Shown here: positions 5,677 through 8,174 of the stretch, piece by piece
Layout: every line of letters begins with the position of its first letter
Position numbering within the stretch: position 1 is the first letter of the stretch
Source of the DNA: an uncultured Olsenella sp.
GTDB taxonomy: Bacteria > Actinomycetota > Coriobacteriia > Coriobacteriales > Atopobiaceae
Length of the DNA stretch: 8,174 nt
Assembly (NCBI GenBank): GCA_947253595.1
Contig: CAMXZR010000073.1
Coordinates: 1-8,174 of the forward strand
Direction of reading: 5' to 3'
The notes under the pieces: model-generated
Databases searched by the model: none
Seen by the model: only the letters and a program-made list of their open reading frames with translations
Told to the model about the DNA's origin: nothing
Made by a program: the position numbers and the translations under genes

Positions 5677-7290
5677 ATGGTCCAGACCACGCTTACGTCC
5701 GAGAAGGTGCAGGAGATGTTCTGCTTCCAGTGCGAGCAGACCGCGCGCGGGGTGGCCTGCAGCTCCCGGCAGGGAGTCTGCGGCAAGTCGGCGGAGGTCG
5801 CGCGCCTCGAGGACGAGCTCACCGGTGCCATGGTGGCGCTCTCCCAGGCGGTGATGGCCGGCGCCGTGCCCAACGCACAGTCTGACGACGCGGTCGTGCT
5901 CGGGCTCTTCACCACCATCACCAACGTGAACTTCGACGCAGACTCCGTGCGCGCCATGATCGGGCGGGTCCACGCGGCGAAGGAGGGCATCGCGCCCGGT
6001 GACGTGACCCCCGACTACGACCTCGGCCTCGTGTGGCACGCGGAGGACGTGGACCTGCGCTCGCTGAAGTCCCTCGTGCTCTTCGGCATCCGCGGGACCG
6101 CCGCCTATGCCTACCACGCCGCCGCGCTCGGCCGCCGCAGCCAGGCGGTGAGCTCCTTCTTCTACAAGGCCCTGGCGGCGATCGCCGAGCTGGACGATGC
6201 CGACGCGCTCCTTGCCCTGGTCGACGAGGCCGGTGCCGTCAACCTCGAGTGCATGGCGCTCTTGGACGAGGCCAACACCTCGAGCTACGGGACTCCCGTC
6301 CCCACCGAGGTGCCGCTGACTGTCGAGCCCGGTTCCTTCGTCGTCGTGACGGGGCATGACCTCTGCGACCTCAAGGAGCTCCTCGAGCAGACCGAGGGCA
6401 CGGGCGTCAACGTGTACACCCACGGCGAGATGCTCCCCGCGCACGCGTATCCCGAGCTGAAGAGGTACCCCCAGCTCAAGGGCAACTTCGGCACCGCCTG
6501 GCAGAACCAGCAGAGGGAGTTCGATGCCATCCCCGCCCCCGTGCTCTGGACCACGAACTGTCTGATGCCTCCCCGCGCCTCCTACGGCGACCGCGTGTGG
6601 ACCACCGGCGTGGTAGAGTACCCCGGCTGCGCACACGTCGAGGCCGACGAGCATGGGCGCAAGGACTTCTCGGCTCTCATCGCGCAGGCAAAGGAGCTGG
6701 GCGGGTACGCCGCGGCGCAGGAGCTCACGGGCATCAACGGCGGCCACCGCGTGACCGTCGGCTTCGGGCACGGCACGGTGCTAGGCGTGGCCGACAAGGT
6801 GGTCGACGCCGTCAAGGCGGGGCAGATTGGCCACTTCTTCCTGGTGGGTGGCTGCGACGGGGCGAAGCCCGGCCGCAACTACTACACCGACTTCGTCAAG
6901 GCGACGCCCCAGGACTCCGTGATCCTGACCCTGGCCTGCGGCAAGTTCCGCTTCAATGACCTCGACCTGGGTAGTGTTGCCGGGCTCCCACGCATCCTGG
7001 ACATGGGGCAGTGCAACGACGCCTACTCCGCCATCCAGGTCGCCGTCGCCCTCGCCAAGGCCTTCGACTGCGACGTCAACGAGCTTCCCCTTTCCATCGT
7101 GCTCTCGTGGTACGAGCAGAAGGCGGTCTGCGTCCTTCTCACCCTGCTCCACCTGGGCATCAAGAACATCCTGTTGGGCCCCTCCCTGCCGGCGTTCGTC
7201 TCGCCCAACGTGCTGGATGTCCTGGTGAGGAACTACGGCATCGCCCCTACCACCAACGTCGAGGATGACCTGGCGAAGTGTCTGGCCTAG
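5677..7290 (+). CDS. hcp: Hybrid cluster protein (hydroxylamine reductase / NO-stress enzyme)
   Basis: Cytoplasmic Fe-S enzyme that reduces hydroxylamine in vitro and is linked in other bacteria to nitric oxide reduction and protein nitrosylation under anoxic conditions. The 537 residues begin with a cluster motif C16-X2-C19-X8-C28-X6-C35 (MFCFQCEQTA, then GVCGK). All eight expected hybrid [4Fe-2S-2O] cluster ligands are visible by alignment with known Hcp: H227 (TGHDLCDL), E251 (THGEMLPAH), C295 (NCLMPP), C393 (GGCDGAK, the persulfide cysteine), C421 (ACGKFRFN), C446 (GQCNDAY), E480 and K482 (WYEQK). The full three-helix region is present, so it is not the shortened class. GGGAGGAG at 5665-5672 supports ATG 5677. 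No hcr reductase gene is adjacent, as in strict-anaerobe (class I) systems. It is divergent from a Crp/Fnr regulator with a shared palindrome. Confidence 0.97.
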   Translation: MVQTTLTSEKVQEMFCFQCEQTARGVACSSRQGVCGKSAEVARLEDELTGAMVALSQAVMAGAVPNAQSDDAVVLGLFTTITNVNFDADSVRAMIGRVHAAKEGIAPGDVTPDYDLGLVWHAEDVDLRSLKSLVLFGIRGTAAYAYHAAALGRRSQAVSSFFYKALAAIAELDDADALLALVDEAGAVNLECMALLDEANTSSYGTPVPTEVPLTVEPGSFVVVTGHDLCDLKELLEQTEGTGVNVYTHGEMLPAHAYPELKRYPQLKGNFGTAWQNQQREFDAIPAPVLWTTNCLMPPRASYGDRVWTTGVVEYPGCAHVEADEHGRKDFSALIAQAKELGGYAAAQELTGINGGHRVTVGFGHGTVLGVADKVVDAVKAGQIGHFFLVGGCDGAKPGRNYYTDFVKATPQDSVILTLACGKFRFNDLDLGSVAGLPRILDMGQCNDAYSAIQVAVALAKAFDCDVNELPLSIVLSWYEQKAVCVLLTLLHLGIKNILLGPSLPAFVSPNVLDVLVRNYGIAPTTNVEDDLAKCLA

Positions 7291-7333
7291 CTGACGCCGC
7301 CTGACGTGGCTCGCGTTCGGCATGCGCACAAGC

Positions 7334-7378
7334 GAGAGGCGCCCACGGTTCCCGAGGGAACGGGGGTGCCTCTCTTCT
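7334..7378 (+). terminator. Terminator after hcp
   Basis: GAGAGGC (7334-7340) pairs with GCCTCTC (7368-7374), and TTCCC (7349-7353) with GGGAA (7356-7360). The middle pairs with one mismatch and one bulge, giving a long stem with a CGAG-type loop. It is followed by TTCT. It sits 43 bases past the hcp stop and between hcp and the converging Rrf2 gene, so it may work in both directions. Confidence 0.75.
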
Positions 7379-7402
7379 GCGGCGTGGTTGGGTGCCGGGG
7401 CT

Positions 7403-7888
7403 CTAATCGCAGCTCACGCGGCCCTGGCGCGGGTTGCGGCTGTCGCGCGGGCTCCAGTCGGTGAGCCCTGCGATCTCCTGCCGGTCCCGGACTATGTCGG
7501 CCAGGGTCTTGCTGTCCAGGTATGCCGCAGTGACCTTGCCGAGGTCGCGCCAGACGGTGACGGTGGGGCAGGTGTCGATGATGGGGCAGATTTCCCCGTT
7601 GGTGCAGTCGAGGCAGGCCACGGGGGCGAGCGAGCCCTCCGCCGCGCGCAGGATCTGGCCCAGGGTGTACTCCTCGGGCCTCTTGCTCAGGCGGTAGCCG
7701 CCGCCCTTGCCGCGGAGGCTCTGGACGTATCCCACCTTGTGCATGCGCGAGACCACCTGCTCGAGGTACTTGCGCGAGATGTTTTGCCTGCGGGAGACGT
7801 CGCCGAGGGACACCCAGCCCTCGTGCATGGCAAGGTCGGCCATGGCGCGCAGGGCGTACTTGCCCCTGGTGGAAAACATGCCAGCCAT
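7403..7888 (-). CDS. Rrf2/IscR-family Fe-S-binding transcription regulator
   Basis: A 161-residue Rrf2 regulator. The N-terminal winged helix begins FSTRGKYALRAMADLA (5-20), with recognition segment ISRKYLEQVVSRM (37-49) and wing GKGGGYRLSK (60-69). The cluster loop holds C92, C95, C101 and C107; C95-X5-C101-X5-C107 matches the spacing that binds [2Fe-2S] in IscR and the cluster in NsrR. A WRDL helix follows. The short tail (SPRDSRNPRQGRVSCD) looks disordered. It lies downstream of sufU on the same strand, so the likely role is a sensor of Fe-S status controlling the suf genes; an NsrR-like NO sensor acting also on hcp is possible. The start is uncertain: ATG 7888 is chosen, with ATG 7879 close to the classic Rrf2 N-terminus and ATG 7939 adding 17 unlikely residues. 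The ribosome site is weak for all three. Confidence 0.9.
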   Translation of the reverse strand: MAGMFSTRGKYALRAMADLAMHEGWVSLGDVSRRQNISRKYLEQVVSRMHKVGYVQSLRGKGGGYRLSKRPEEYTLGQILRAAEGSLAPVACLDCTNGEICPIIDTCPTVTVWRDLGKVTAAYLDSKTLADIVRDRQEIAGLTDWSPRDSRNPRQGRVSCD

Positions 7889-7990
7889 TCTCGTCTTCGT
7901 CCCCTCTCGCCTTCCGTCTGCCAGCCCTGCGGCCGTCATGCCCGCAACGTCCCGGATAGTGCGCGACGGGCATCGCCCGGAAACCCGCCC
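7889..7990 (-). promoter_or_regulatory. sufU-Rrf2 spacer with inverted repeat
   Basis: This 102-base gap holds the 7-bp inverted repeat ATGCCCG (7938-7944) and CGGGCAT (7967-7973), separated by 22 bases. It has no T-run, so it is not a clear terminator. On the minus strand CACTAT (7961-7956) could be a poor -10 box. Either an internal promoter or operator for the Rrf2 gene, or a spacer in a joint suf transcript, would fit. Confidence 0.3.
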
Positions 7991-8174
7991 CTAGGCACCC
8001 TCCCCGTCGCGCTCGTGCGCGTGGATGGGGACGGTCGCGCTCGCCTGCCCGCTTCCCGCCTCGAGCATCTCCTCGAGCGTGCGCCAGGCGAGCTCGGCGC
8101 ACTTGACGCGCGCAGGCATGTGGGAGATGTCCTTGAGCGAGGCGGCCTCGTCCAGTCGGGCGAGCTCGTCCGCG
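7991..8174 (-). CDS. sufU: SufU-type Fe-S scaffold / sulfur-transfer protein, C-terminal part
   Basis: Only the last 60 codons are inside the window; the gene enters from the right edge (base 8174 is the last base of a split codon) and ends at TAG 7993-7991. The reading includes LDEAASLKDISHMPARVKC followed by AELAWRTLEEML. This matches the C-terminal SufU signature (a block like PxRxKCAxLAWxTL). Its cysteine is one of the conserved zinc ligands of Gram-positive SufU, which accepts sulfur from the cysteine desulfurase SufS. SufU is favoured over IscU because of this C-terminal block. The tail after LAWRTLEEML runs another 24 residues, with two histidines and several acidic residues. Rrf2 lies 102 bases downstream, so this is probably the 3' end of a suf operon whose other genes lie to the right. 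Confidence 0.85.
   Translation of the reverse strand, partial: ADELARLDEAASLKDISHMPARVKCAELAWRTLEEMLEAGSGQASATVPIHAHERDGEGA

Noticed and set aside
4767..5885. A 372-codon plus-strand open frame through the regulator gene into hcp
   Set aside because: It runs antisense to the Crp/Fnr gene, crosses the terminator and the hcp promoter, and overlaps hcp in another frame. It has no domain signal.
5575..6771. A 398-codon minus-strand open frame over hcp
   Set aside because: Antisense shadow of hcp, which has all cluster ligands and a strong ribosome site. The frame would also overlap the divergent promoter region.
7287..8102. A 271-codon minus-strand open frame across Rrf2 and sufU
   Set aside because: It is an alternative frame of two real minus-strand genes; the Arg/Gly/Pro-rich product is typical of a shifted high-GC frame.
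1..8174. CRISPR array, insertion sequence, toxin-antitoxin or phage genes
   Set aside because: I saw no regularly spaced repeats, transposase-like proteins, terminal inverted repeats or small paired genes; all substantial coding space is taken by housekeeping and regulatory genes.

Overview
The window is a GC-rich (clearly above 60%, strongly G/C-ending codons) bacterial chromosome segment with densely packed genes, short intergenic gaps and no sign of mobile DNA. The gene set is a phosphotransferase-system Enzyme I next to a 1-phosphofructokinase, a short Gram-positive-type mannose-6-phosphate isomerase, hybrid cluster protein, a SufU-type Fe-S scaffold and a cluster-binding Rrf2 regulator. 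It fits an anaerobic, sugar-fermenting, high-GC Gram-positive. My best guess is class Coriobacteriia (Atopobium/Olsenella/Collinsella relatives). This is inference from gene content and protein style, not from a marker gene.

Layout, left to right. (1) 105-1718, plus strand: a Nudix hydrolase of the ADP-ribose pyrophosphatase type, then class I mannose-6-phosphate isomerase (manA) after a 36-base gap. An extended -10-like element overlaps the end of the Nudix gene. (2) 1780-1856: tRNA-Arg(TCT) with encoded CCA, followed by a strong hairpin terminator. (3) 2038-4750, plus strand: fruK (TTG start) and ptsI, 82 bases apart, closed by a 15-bp terminator. They supply two steps of PTS fructose use, phosphoenolpyruvate-driven phosphoryl entry and fructose-1-phosphate to fructose-1,6-bisphosphate. 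HPr and the fructose permease are not here. (4) 4839-7290: a divergent pair, a Crp/Fnr-family regulator on the minus strand and hcp (hybrid cluster protein) on the plus strand. They share a 112-base AT-richer intergenic region holding a clean TGTTG-N6-CAACA palindrome, a second inverted repeat and a 10-bp leader hairpin. (5) 7403-8174, minus strand: an Rrf2/IscR-type regulator with the C-X5-C-X5-C cluster-ligand pattern, downstream of the 3' end of sufU, which runs off the right edge.

The most interesting part is the right half. A nitrosative/redox-stress Fe-S enzyme (Hcp) and its likely dedicated Crp/Fnr regulator sit beside Fe-S cluster assembly (SufU) and a likely Fe-S-sensing repressor. 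The Crp/Fnr protein lacks both the FNR cluster cysteines and the cAMP-phosphate signature, so its signal is open (an HcpR-like NO sensor is the leading idea). I see no wholly new system. The best lead is this local regulatory circuit and its predicted operator. No gap between genes exceeds 300 bases.
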